From: Bryobacterales bacterium
GTDB lineage: Bacteria; Acidobacteriota; Terriglobia; Bryobacterales; Bryobacteraceae
Direction of reading: 5' to 3'
Length of the DNA: 8,225 nt
Assembly (NCBI GenBank): GCA_003154855.1
Contig: PMEV01000400.1
Coordinates: 1-8,225, forward strand
A model generated the notes under the pieces. The model was not told the origin of the DNA, searched no databases, and was given only the letters and a program-made list of their open reading frames with translations. The stretch's first letter is position 1, and every line of letters begins with the position of its first letter. A program made the translations under genes and the position numbers. Shown piece by piece: positions 1-6,459 of the stretch.

Positions 1-2193
1 GGCGGCCACCCAGGGCGTTTGGCCGCGCGCATAGTTCACCCGCACTTCGCGACCGCCGGGCAAGCGCAGCCGCGCTGGCGCGTACTCCTCCAGCAGCCGC
101 CGTCCGCCGGATGGCAGCCGTTCCTCGAGCGCGCGAATGAGCCCTCGCCCCTTGGCCGCCGCCTCCAGTTCCGCAAAGCTCGCCAGGCCTTCGCAGAGCG
201 ATCCCAGCGCCGCCCGCACGTCCTGCTCGCCCAATTCCGGCAGGCTCGAGTGCTGAGCGGCAAACCAGGCGCGGGCCAGGAACAGCTCCAGTTCCCCGGC
301 ATCCGAGAAGCGCGCTATCCCCTGGTCCCAGGCCCGGTCGGCCAGCCATCGCGCCGCCTCCTGCCGATCCTTTGGGGCGCCGCGGCTTTCCTCGATCACG
401 AGCTTGTCGAACAGCAGAACGCTGGCCTCCTCGACGCGTTCGGCGGTACGATTCCACTCCAGGCTTCTGCGCTCGGTCACGCGTTCGGGAAACAACTCCA
501 GCAGCCATTCCGGCTCTATCCCGCTCGCGAGGCGCACCAGCGGCAGGCCATTCTCGCGGCGCTCCTCGATATCCACCGCCACCAGGAACTCGGCGTGGCG
601 AACCACGCTGGCCGGCGCGAGCACCGCCGACCCGCCCGAGGCCAGCAGCAGGTCGTTCCCCTTGCGCCGTCGCGCCACGCGGTCCGGGAAGGCCGCCAGC
701 ACCGCGTCCAGCAGCGCCTGGTCGCCCGGCTGCCCGGGCCCGCCACGCGGGGCCATGCGACGGATCTGCCCGTACAACTGCCGAGTGCGCGGCTCCCAAT
801 CCGATTCCAGCAGCTTCAGCAGGTCGGACGGCCCCACGCCCTCCGCGTCCGCAGGCAGCCGTTCTCCGGCGCTCAACAGCGCCGCCAGCGCGCATCCGTC
901 GTCGGAGACGCCGCATCGCCCCGCCTCCAGCACCAGCCGCGCCAGACGTGGATGCAGCGGCAGTTCCCCCATCTTGCGCCCCTCCCCGGTCAGGACTCCG
1001 CGGACGTCCAGGGCGCCGAGTCTGGCCAGCAACTCGCGCGCGGCTTCGAGCGCGGCCTCCGGCGGAGCATCCAGCCATTCCAATTGCCGCACGCCCATGG
1101 CCGCCAGGGTCAGGGCCATTTGAGACAGCTCCGCCCGGGCCACCTCGGGCGTCTCTTGAGGCGGCCGCCGATGATAATCCTCCGCCGGATAGAGCCGGAT
1201 CACTCGTCCCGGCCCCGTCCTCCCGGCGCGCCCAGCCCGCTGGTCCGCCGACGCCTGGCTGACGCGTCTCACTTCGAGCCTCGGCAGGCCCGACCACGGC
1301 GACTGGCTGGCCACCCGCGCCAGGCCGCTGTCGATCACGGCCCTCACGCCCTCAATGGTGACGGAGCTTTCGGCGACGTTCGTGGATAGGATGACCTTGC
1401 GGCGCTGGGTGGGCGCGATGGCGCGGTCCTGCTCCTCCGGCGGCAGGTCGCCATGCAGCGGAACCAGGAGCAACCCGGCCCTCTCCGCGACTGGCTGGCA
1501 CGCCCGAGCCGCCCGCCGGATCTCGGCCGCGCCCGGCAGGAACACCAGCACGTCCCCATCCAGGCCTTCCCGCACCACCTTCTCGACCGCCTCGGCCACC
1601 TGCCGCTCCAGCGGAGCCGGCGACGACGGGCGGTACTCGACCGAGAGCTCGAACTGCCTGCCCGGGGCGCGCAACGTCGGGCAGCCCCCCAGGAACGCGG
1701 CGATGGGGGCAGCCTCCATGGTCGCCGACATCACCACCAGCCGCAGGTCCGGTCGCGCGGTTCTCTGCATGCGCCGCAGTAGCGCCAGCGCCAGGTCCCC
1801 CTCCAGATGCCGCTCGTGGAATTCGTCGAGAACCACCGTCGAGACGCCGCCCAGTTCCGGGTCTGAAAGCAGGCGCCGCGTCAGCACGCCCTCGGTCATG
1901 AACTTCAGCCGGGTGCGCGGGCCGCCTACGTCCTCGAACCGGACCTGGTAGCCCACGCTCTGGCCCACCTGCTCGCCCAGTTCGTCCGCCACCCGTCTGG
2001 CCGCGAGGCGCGTGGCGAGCCGCCGCGGCTCGAGCACCAGCACCTGGCCCCCGGCCTCAGCGGCCAGCGCGGGTGGAATGCGGGTGGTCTTCCCCGCCCC
2101 GGGCGGCGCTTCCACGACCACCGCGAGCCCCTCGCGCAATTGCGCTAACACCTCTGGAATCAGAGCGTCAATCGGCAGCCGCGGCCTGGACAT
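1..2193 (-). CDS. hrpB: ATP-dependent helicase HrpB (C-terminus cut by window edge)
   Basis: Superfamily 2 DEAH-type helicase of the HrpB family, a probable cytoplasmic RNA helicase whose cellular role is poorly defined. The frame is open for 731 codons from ATG 2193 to position 1, with no stop. Helicase motifs read in order: Walker A GAGKTT (residues 32-37, Lys35), motif Ia LEPRRLATR, motif II DEFH (from Asp123, the HrpB variant of DEAH), motif III SAT (156-158), motif V TNVAESSVTIEG (about 269-280) and motif VI QRAGRAGR (318-325). The rest matches the long HrpB C-terminal extension, and the visible end (YARGQTPWVAA) fits the start of the HrpB_C domain. E. coli HrpB is a little over 800 residues, so roughly 80-100 are missing. 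The start lies 7 nt after the fabH stop with only a weak TAGG upstream, which suggests translational coupling. The family assignment is secure; the substrate is not known. Confidence 0.95.
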   Translation of the reverse strand, partial: MSRPRLPIDALIPEVLAQLREGLAVVVEAPPGAGKTTRIPPALAAEAGGQVLVLEPRRLATRLAARRVADELGEQVGQSVGYQVRFEDVGGPRTRLKFMTEGVLTRRLLSDPELGGVSTVVLDEFHERHLEGDLALALLRRMQRTARPDLRLVVMSATMEAAPIAAFLGGCPTLRAPGRQFELSVEYRPSSPAPLERQVAEAVEKVVREGLDGDVLVFLPGAAEIRRAARACQPVAERAGLLLVPLHGDLPPEEQDRAIAPTQRRKVILSTNVAESSVTIEGVRAVIDSGLARVASQSPWSGLPRLEVRRVSQASADQRAGRAGRTGPGRVIRLYPAEDYHRRPPQETPEVARAELSQMALTLAAMGVRQLEWLDAPPEAALEAARELLARLGALDVRGVLTGEGRKMGELPLHPRLARLVLEAGRCGVSDDGCALAALLSAGERLPADAEGVGPSDLLKLLESDWEPRTRQLYGQIRRMAPRGGPGQPGDQALLDAVLAAFPDRVARRRKGNDLLLASGGSAVLAPASVVRHAEFLVAVDIEERRENGLPLVRLASGIEPEWLLELFPERVTERRSLEWNRTAERVEEASVLLFDKLVIEESRGAPKDRQEAARWLADRAWDQGIARFSDAGELELFLARAWFAAQHSSLPELGEQDVRAALGSLCEGLASFAELEAAAKGRGLIRALEERLPSGGRRLLEEYAPARLRLPGGREVRVNYARGQTPWVAA

Positions 2194-2200
2194 CGCCAGC

Positions 2201-3190
2201 CTAATAGGCCCAGCGCCATAGATTCGCCCCGGCCGTGTAGCCCGCGCCGACGGCAGCGAACAAAACGAGATCGCCCTTCTTGAGCTTCCCCTCCGAAATG
2301 GCGTCCCGCGTGGCCAGCGGAATCGTTCCCGCCGTGGTGTTTCCGTAACGGTCGATGTTCACGATCACCTGCTGGGGACCCAGGCCCAGCCGCTCGGCCG
2401 TCGCCTCGATGATGCGGCGATTGGCCTGGTGCGGGATCATGAGCGCCAAATCCTGCGGACGGATTCCGTTCTTGTCCAACAGATTCCGGCAGAGGTCGTA
2501 CATCTTCCGCACCGCGTACTTGAAGACCTGCTGGCCATCCTGGTGGACATAGTGCAGCCGTTTCTGGACGGTCTCGAGGGAGGCCGGCAGGCGGCTGCCC
2601 CCGGCGGGCATATTCAAGTACGCTCCGCCCGCCCCGTCGATCTCGTTGAGGAAGTCGATGAACCCGGCCGAGTCGTCGTCGCTAGCCTCCACCAGCATGG
2701 CCCCCGCCCCGTCGCCAAACAGGATGCAGGTGGCGCGGTCGGTGTAGTCGATGATCCGCGACATGGTGTCCGCGCCGATGACCAGCACCTTCCTATGGCT
2801 GCCCGAGGCCACCAATTGCGCGGCCGTGGTGAGCCCATACACAAACCCGGAGCAGGCGGCCACCAGGTCGAAGCCCCAGGCGCCCTTGGCCCCCAGTTGA
2901 TGCTGCACCAGGCAGGCGGTGGCGGGAAACAGCATGTCGGGGGTCACGGTGCATACGATGATGGCGTCCAGTTCCGAGGCCTGGATGCCCCGCTGGGCCA
3001 GCGCTTCCCGGGCTGCATTCACCGCCAGATCCGAGGTCGCCATCTCCGCTGGCGCGATGTGGCGCTCCGAGATCCCCGTGCGTTCCAGGATCCACCGGTT
3101 GTTGGTGTCCACCATCTTTTCCAAATCCGAATTGGTCAGAACGCCGGGCGGGACATAGCACCCCAGCGCGCCGATCTTAGCTTTAGGCAC
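2201..3190 (-). CDS. fabH: beta-ketoacyl-ACP synthase III (FabH)
   Basis: Condenses a short acyl-CoA primer with malonyl-ACP to start type II fatty-acid synthesis in the cytoplasm. The 329-residue length is typical of FabH. The catalytic triad is visible: Cys113 in AACSGF, His254 in PHQANRR and Asn284 in YGNTTAG. The N-terminal NRWILERTGISERH block (31-44) and the GDGAGAMLVE segment (159-168) also fit the family. The start codon is GTG (3190-3188), supported by a TGGAGG Shine-Dalgarno at 3200-3195, 4 nt upstream. Upstream is a 73-nt divergent region shared with the SprT-like gene; hrpB follows after 7 nt. Primer preference (acetyl-CoA versus branched or longer acyl-CoA) cannot be read from the sequence. 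Nothing suggests a specialised secondary-metabolite KAS III, as no biosynthetic cluster is adjacent. Confidence 0.96.
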   Translation of the reverse strand: MPKAKIGALGCYVPPGVLTNSDLEKMVDTNNRWILERTGISERHIAPAEMATSDLAVNAAREALAQRGIQASELDAIIVCTVTPDMLFPATACLVQHQLGAKGAWGFDLVAACSGFVYGLTTAAQLVASGSHRKVLVIGADTMSRIIDYTDRATCILFGDGAGAMLVEASDDDSAGFIDFLNEIDGAGGAYLNMPAGGSRLPASLETVQKRLHYVHQDGQQVFKYAVRKMYDLCRNLLDKNGIRPQDLALMIPHQANRRIIEATAERLGLGPQQVIVNIDRYGNTTAGTIPLATRDAISEGKLKKGDLVLFAAVGAGYTAGANLWRWAY

Positions 3191-3194
3191 GAAT

Positions 3195-3200
3195 CCTCCA
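3195..3200 (-). promoter_or_regulatory. Shine-Dalgarno of fabH supporting a GTG start
   Basis: On the minus strand TGGAGG lies 4 nt before a GTG codon. No ATG in this frame lies near it, so this site decides the start. Confidence 0.75.
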
Positions 3201-3222
3201 GGTCCAAGCCGAAACAGGTCCA

Positions 3223-3238
3223 GGGCAATACAATGCCC
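3223..3238. promoter_or_regulatory. inverted repeat in the fabH / SprT-like divergent region
   Basis: GGGCA-ATACAA-TGCCC, 5-bp arms around a 6-bp spacer, lies centrally in the 73-nt region between the two divergent starts. Beside it, CAGGTCCA occurs twice (3199-3206 and 3215-3222). On the minus strand a poor promoter (TTACCA, 17 nt, TATTGC) would overlap the repeat, placing it where a regulator of fabH could act. No known operator consensus is recognised. Function is inference only. Confidence 0.3.
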
Positions 3239-3263
3239 ATCCTGCTATGGTAATACCAGAAGC

Positions 3264-3971
3264 ATGCCCGTCGAGAGCGCGCTCTTCTTCGAGACTCCGG
3301 AAGAGATTTATGCCCGGGTTTTCTCGGCCCTGAAGCCCCGGACCAGCCCGCCCCGGTTCGCCGTCGAATTCTGCCGCTTCGCCAATCCCGATAGTCTGGC
3401 GCGCCTGTCGGAGGGTTGCATCACGGTGCGCATCAGCGATCTGCTCGAAGGGGCGCCTTCCCCGGTTCACGAGGCGCTAGCCTACATCCTGCTCGGGAAA
3501 CTGCTCCGCCGCCCCGTAGCCCCGGCCTACGCCCGCCGCTACCGCCTCTACCTCAACCGGCGCGACATCCGCCGCAGCGTCGATCTGGTCCGGCAGATCC
3601 GGGGCCGCAAGTTCATCTCGGGCCCGCAGGGCACACGCTTCAATCTGGAGACAGCCTTCGAGGAGCTCAATTTCCAGTACTTCCACGGATTGATGGCCCG
3701 CCCGCTTCTGGGCTGGAGCCGCCGGCCCTCGCGGACCACCCTGGGGCACTACGATCCGTCGCACAACGCCATCGTTATCAGCAAGTTGCTCGACTCTCCC
3801 CTGGCCCCGCCCCTGGCCTTGGAGTATGTTCTGTTCCACGAGATGCTCCACCTGCGCTATCCCGTGCAGACACGCGGCGCCCGCCGCAGCATACACACCA
3901 GGGAGCTTAGGGAAGCGGAGCGCGCCTTTGCGGGCCTCAAGGAAGCCAAGGAACTCTTGAAGAGGCTCTAG
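3264..3971 (+). CDS. SprT-like zinc metallopeptidase-fold protein
   Basis: A 235-residue protein whose C-terminal half fits the SprT-like fold. It has an AFEELNFQYF helix (131-140), a WSRRPSRTTLGHYD segment (151-164), a strand NAIVISKLL (168-176) and the zinc-binding HEMLH motif (His192, Glu193, His196). His211 in SIHTREL is the probable third ligand. SprT/Spartan-family proteins are zinc proteases or putative ones; the substrate here is unknown. I see no C-terminal zinc ribbon: the protein ends about 24 residues after His211. The first 110 residues are not recognised as a known domain. No signal peptide or membrane segment is seen, so it is probably cytoplasmic. The ATG has no convincing Shine-Dalgarno (CAGAAG at best). 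A TGC-TATGGT extended -10 candidate at 3243-3251 would give a leader of only a few nucleotides. It is divergent from fabH and convergent with the next gene. Confidence 0.82.
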   Translation: MPVESALFFETPEEIYARVFSALKPRTSPPRFAVEFCRFANPDSLARLSEGCITVRISDLLEGAPSPVHEALAYILLGKLLRRPVAPAYARRYRLYLNRRDIRRSVDLVRQIRGRKFISGPQGTRFNLETAFEELNFQYFHGLMARPLLGWSRRPSRTTLGHYDPSHNAIVISKLLDSPLAPPLALEYVLFHEMLHLRYPVQTRGARRSIHTRELREAERAFAGLKEAKELLKRL

Positions 3972-3979
3972 TCCGCCCA

Positions 3980-4001
3980 CGGTCCGCAAACGTGCGGACC
4001 G
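3980..4001. terminator. perfect hairpin between convergent genes, likely bidirectional terminator
   Basis: CGGTCCGCA (3980-3988) and TGCGGACCG (3993-4001) form a perfect 9-bp stem closed by an AACG loop. It begins 9 nt after the SprT-like stop codon. No T-tract follows on either strand, so it is not a canonical intrinsic terminator. Its position between two converging genes makes transcription termination or mRNA 3'-end protection the simplest reading. Confidence 0.5.
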
Positions 4002-4062
4002 GGACCCCGACCCGATCCCACCCGCGGGCAGCCGGCAACGCCAGCCGCCCACCGGCCAGCCT

Positions 4063-4584
4063 TCAGATCGCGACCGGCTGCGCCTGCCGCAATTGGCTTC
4101 GCATGGCTTCCAGCGGAGAAACCAACCGCTGCACATCCACCCTGCCGATCCCCATCGTCTGGAGCACCAGGCGGACCTGCACCACCGCCATCGCGTAATT
4201 GAACAGACAGCGCTGTTTGAATAAGGTAGTGGCCAGATCGGGCCGGTCCTCGGCCGCATGCACCAGCACTACCTTGGCCCCGGCGGAGAGCCGGTCGAAG
4301 TCCCGGCGCAGACAGCGCAAATAGTGGCGGAACACCCGCCGCCGCTCGGCCTGCAGCTTGCGGTAGATCCCCGGATGGAATCCCGGCTGTTCCGCCAGAA
4401 AATCGTAGTCCTCTTCTACGAACAGCCGCTCCATCGGCCGGTACCGCGCAATCGAGAAATCGCGGCACCACTCGACATCCGCGCGGGTCTCCTTCTGGCG
4501 CAAGATGAGCCGGTTGAATAGCAGAAAAAACGCGACACCGAACAACACCGCCAACATCACGGCGCCCACAAAGGCAACGTTCAT
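4063..4584 (-). CDS. single-pass membrane protein of unknown function
   Basis: A 173-residue protein I cannot assign to a named family. Residues 4-24 form one hydrophobic helix (MNVAFVGAVML onward), followed by RLILRQK, so an N-out/C-in topology is likely with a cytoplasmic body. The body is rich in Arg/Lys and helices, including RYRPMERLFVEEDYDFLAEQ and an AERRRVFRHYLRCLRRDF stretch. The frame opens 20 codons further upstream, but I chose ATG 4584. It is preceded by GAGGGAGG 8 nt upstream, and the membrane helix then starts at the N-terminus. A promoter candidate 31-60 nt upstream fits this start. From memory, similar uncharacterised proteins occur in Acidobacteriota; this was not checked. 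The protein ends with a polar tail (RQAQPVAI). Confidence 0.78.
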   Translation of the reverse strand: MNVAFVGAVMLAVLFGVAFFLLFNRLILRQKETRADVEWCRDFSIARYRPMERLFVEEDYDFLAEQPGFHPGIYRKLQAERRRVFRHYLRCLRRDFDRLSAGAKVVLVHAAEDRPDLATTLFKQRCLFNYAMAVVQVRLVLQTMGIGRVDVQRLVSPLEAMRSQLRQAQPVAI

Positions 4585-4614
4585 ACGCGGCGCCTCCCTC
4601 ACGGCACCGTGTCC

Positions 4615-4644
4615 AGAATAAACCAATCCCGATAGGAATAGCAA
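4615..4644 (-). promoter_or_regulatory. sigma70-like promoter for the single-pass membrane protein gene
   Basis: On the minus strand TTGCTA (4644-4639) and TATTCT (4620-4615) are separated by 18 nt, in a locally AT-rich stretch between two genes. The predicted transcription start near 4608 gives a leader of about 25 nt that contains the GAGGGAGG Shine-Dalgarno. The match is moderate (TTGCTA/TATTCT against TTGACA/TATAAT). Confidence 0.45.
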
Positions 4645-4689
4645 ACTAATTTACATGTTTACGGTGTTTTTTCCGGAGTAATCTAGGGT

Positions 4690-5511
4690 CTATTGCCTAC
4701 GCGCCGTCCGCAGCAGCGACGAGTTGATGGCCGCCAGATGCGCCACCAGATCCTCCTCGTCGCCCGGCGCCCAGTCCGGCCGGACCCGCACCTTCACGCT
4801 TTCCCCAGCCCGGTCCAGGAAGCCGATCCAGGCCAGCAGGCACGCCAGCGTGACCGAGGAGAGCACTATGTTCACCGGCAGGCTTACCGCGCTGCCGTTC
4901 AGGTTGCGCAGCAGCATCCCCAGGGAAACGCTCAGGAAGTACCCGGCATAAACGATGCAGTGCAGCACCACGTTGCGGTTCAACGGCACGGGATACCAGG
5001 TCAGGAAACCGGCGAGGATCAGGAGGAAAATCACCAGACTGGAGGCCACGCCGCGGTCTACTACCAAGAACACGCGCAGAATGCGGAACTTTTCGCCGGC
5101 ATTGCTCAAGTCCACCGATAAGGTCAGCGTCGACAGCACCACCGCCGTGGCCAATCCCCCCAGCATGACCCACCGCCCCAGACTGGCGATTCCCTTGAAC
5201 TTCTGGAGGATCAGGGAAAACAACTCCAAAACCACTAGCACGTACAGAACCCACATCACGGGAGCGGTCGCGAACCAGGTATAGGCATACGCATTCGTGG
5301 CGAAGGGACGGTTTGGCCTTCCACGCATCAGGCTGGCGGCCCAGGGCACGACTGCCAGCAGCCCTCCCTGCAGAAGCGTGAACAGCAGGTAGCCGGAGAA
5401 GGCGCGATAAGTGCGGTGCAGCCCCGTCCAGCGCAGCTTCAGATAGAGGATAGCGTAACCCGCGAGCGTGAACCACACGAGATACTGCAACACCGACACG
5501 GACCTAGACAT
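4690..5511 (-). CDS. seven-helix integral membrane protein of unknown function
   Basis: A 273-residue hydrophobic protein with about seven predicted membrane helices: residues 8-26, 38-61, 80-102, 112-133, 154-173, 181-201 and 211-232. A polar C-terminal tail of about 40 residues follows, rich in Asp/Glu and then ending INSSLLRTARRQ. No catalytic, transport or histidine-kinase motif is recognised, so I leave the function open. The start is uncertain. The frame also opens at GTG 5559 and ATG 5535, adding 16 or 8 residues. I prefer ATG 5511 because the first helix follows directly and a possible TGC-TAAGAT extended -10 (5545-5537) would start transcription downstream of the other two. No good Shine-Dalgarno precedes any of the three. 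The next gene downstream on the same strand starts about 105 nt away and seems to have its own promoter. Confidence 0.75.
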   Translation of the reverse strand: MSRSVSVLQYLVWFTLAGYAILYLKLRWTGLHRTYRAFSGYLLFTLLQGGLLAVVPWAASLMRGRPNRPFATNAYAYTWFATAPVMWVLYVLVVLELFSLILQKFKGIASLGRWVMLGGLATAVVLSTLTLSVDLSNAGEKFRILRVFLVVDRGVASSLVIFLLILAGFLTWYPVPLNRNVVLHCIVYAGYFLSVSLGMLLRNLNGSAVSLPVNIVLSSVTLACLLAWIGFLDRAGESVKVRVRPDWAPGDEEDLVAHLAAINSSLLRTARRQ

Positions 5512-5685
5512 GGTGGGCGCCGACGCACACACCATGATCTTAGCATCGACGAGCCGCACGCGAACCGGGAGCTAGGGCGAAATCCGCTCTCGACCGCCTC
5601 CGGGAAGCCTCGCCAGGAGGCCTATTCGTTCCCCCGGGCTAGGGCCCGCCCCCGCCCGCGGCGGGCCGCCCGACCGGTGCATCGG

Positions 5686-5805
5686 CTACCGCGCGCCGTC
5701 GCAGGGGTAACACTCAGGGATAGGGGGAGGCGTGCGTTGCATGGCCACCGTCGCGCCCGCCAGGCCGAGGGCCAGGATCATCGCCAACAGAGCTTTCATC
5801 AACAT
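5686..5805 (-). CDS. 39-aa exported micro-protein with CxxC motif
   Basis: A very short gene that a length cutoff would miss. The product starts MLMKALLAMILALGLAGATVA, a textbook short signal peptide with a Lys, a hydrophobic core and a TVA cleavage site. The predicted mature peptide of about 18 residues (MQRTPPPIPECYPCDGAR) has a proline run and a Cys-Tyr-Pro-Cys pair. A strong AAAGGAG Shine-Dalgarno (5821-5815) lies 9 nt before ATG 5805; the second ATG (5799) would sit 15 nt away, so 5805 is preferred. The frame stays open upstream, but that part looks non-coding and contains the palindromic leader. The CxxC could form a disulfide, bind metal or be a lipid- or partner-docking tail; no function is known to me. 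The signal peptide together with the Shine-Dalgarno makes a chance ORF unlikely. Confidence 0.65.
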   Translation of the reverse strand: MLMKALLAMILALGLAGATVAMQRTPPPIPECYPCDGAR

Positions 5806-5814
5806 GGGTAAATT

Positions 5815-5821
5815 CTCCTTT
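5815..5821 (-). promoter_or_regulatory. strong Shine-Dalgarno of the micro-protein gene
   Basis: AAAGGAG on the minus strand lies 9 nt before ATG 5805. It is the main evidence, with the signal peptide, that this small frame is translated. Confidence 0.7.
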
Positions 5822-5825
5822 GGAA

Positions 5826-5843
5826 ATAGGTGGTACCACCTAT
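5826..5843. promoter_or_regulatory. perfect 18-bp palindrome upstream of the micro-protein gene
   Basis: ATAGGTGGTACCACCTAT reads identically on both strands. It ends 4 nt before the Shine-Dalgarno of the micro-protein gene. It overlaps a second inverted repeat, TATACC (5841-5846) with GGTATA (5855-5860). As DNA it could be a dimeric-repressor operator. As RNA it could fold as a 7-bp stem with a GTAC loop next to the ribosome binding site. No known operator consensus is recognised. Confidence 0.5.
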
Positions 5844-5946
5844 ACCGGAACCAGGGTATACACTCCGGCAGACGCCACGAAGGCCTTTCGCCGGATTTTC
5901 CGTTTTCAGAACAAGCCACCCCGTTCCGCCCCAGTCGGGGAAACTG

Positions 5947-5975
5947 CTGAAAGCCTCGAAGGTTTCGTGTAGAAT
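5947..5975 (+). promoter_or_regulatory. promoter candidate for the 152-aa protein gene
   Basis: CTGAAA (5947-5952) and TAGAAT (5970-5975) are separated by 17 nt. A start near 5982 leaves a leader of about 19 nt before ATG 6001. The match is moderate: 4 of 6 at the -35 and 5 of 6 at the -10. Confidence 0.4.
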
Positions 5976-6000
5976 AGGGAACAAATTCAAGACGCGCCGT

Positions 6001-6459
6001 ATGAACCGCTCCGAGTCCAACGCCAGTCTGCCACGGGGCCCCGCTCCCGATCTGTGGCGCCACACGCTCTCTCAGATCCCCAGCGTCTTCGGCCGGCTGG
6101 TGTATCTGTGTTCGCTGCGGGACCCGAATACGGGCGTGTATCAGCACTACGGCCTGGCCCAGGCTTTCAGCGACCAGGAGGCCGACCGGGTGCTTCGCCA
6201 GAGCCACGAAGAGGCGTTCGCGGAATGGCTTTGTTTCCCGCTGGAACGGCAGAGGGCGGACCTGGGTCTGTACCTGGAGGGGTTGGGCGACAACCCGCGT
6301 ACGCTGCTGGATGCCTGGATCCGGCTCACGCCGTACCGCAACCTGGTCCCGGCGGGGGCCCGCGAGGTGGAGCGGAAGCTCTATCTGGTGGATCTCGAGA
6401 CCATCCTCGAGCTGCTCAGGAACGAGTACGGCGTCGCTTGCCCTGATCCAGACGCATAG
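6001..6459 (+). CDS. conserved-looking protein of unknown function, 152 aa
   Basis: A soluble, largely helical 152-residue protein without signal peptide or membrane segment. Notable stretches are LWRHTLSQIPSVFGRLVYL (18-36), SLRDPNTGVYQHYGLAQAF (38-56), SHEEAFAEWLCFPLE (69-83) and an amphipathic C-terminal helix VDLETILELLRNEYGV. I recall similar proteins only as acidobacterial hypotheticals and assign no function. The frame is open back to 5830, but the upstream part covers the palindrome and promoter region and has non-coding composition. ATG 6001 is chosen because it follows the promoter candidate; its Shine-Dalgarno is weak. The 3' end overlaps the convergent regulator gene by 44 nt. Confidence 0.75.
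   Translation: MNRSESNASLPRGPAPDLWRHTLSQIPSVFGRLVYLCSLRDPNTGVYQHYGLAQAFSDQEADRVLRQSHEEAFAEWLCFPLERQRADLGLYLEGLGDNPRTLLDAWIRLTPYRNLVPAGAREVERKLYLVDLETILELLRNEYGVACPDPDA

Noticed and set aside
19..1389. 456-codon open frame on the plus strand opposite hrpB
   Set aside because: It is antisense to a gene with all helicase motifs in frame. The product is rich in Arg, Pro, Gln and Ala with no domain, as expected from a GC-rich shadow frame.
2429..3253. 274-codon open frame on the plus strand opposite fabH
   Set aside because: It lies over fabH, which has its complete catalytic triad. The translation (many His, Gln, Gly, Arg) is low-complexity shadow sequence.
5560..5685. GC-rich stretch between the micro-protein gene and the seven-helix protein gene, with several possible short hairpins
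   Set aside because: A GCCTC/GAGGC stem (5607-5621) and C/G-rich runs are present, but there is no T-tract, no repeat structure and no supported small gene. At this GC content such stems arise by chance.
5686..6207. 173-codon minus-strand frame containing the micro-protein
   Set aside because: Only the last 39 codons look coding, with a Shine-Dalgarno and signal peptide. The upstream part crosses the palindrome, the divergent promoter region and the 5' end of the 152-aa gene.
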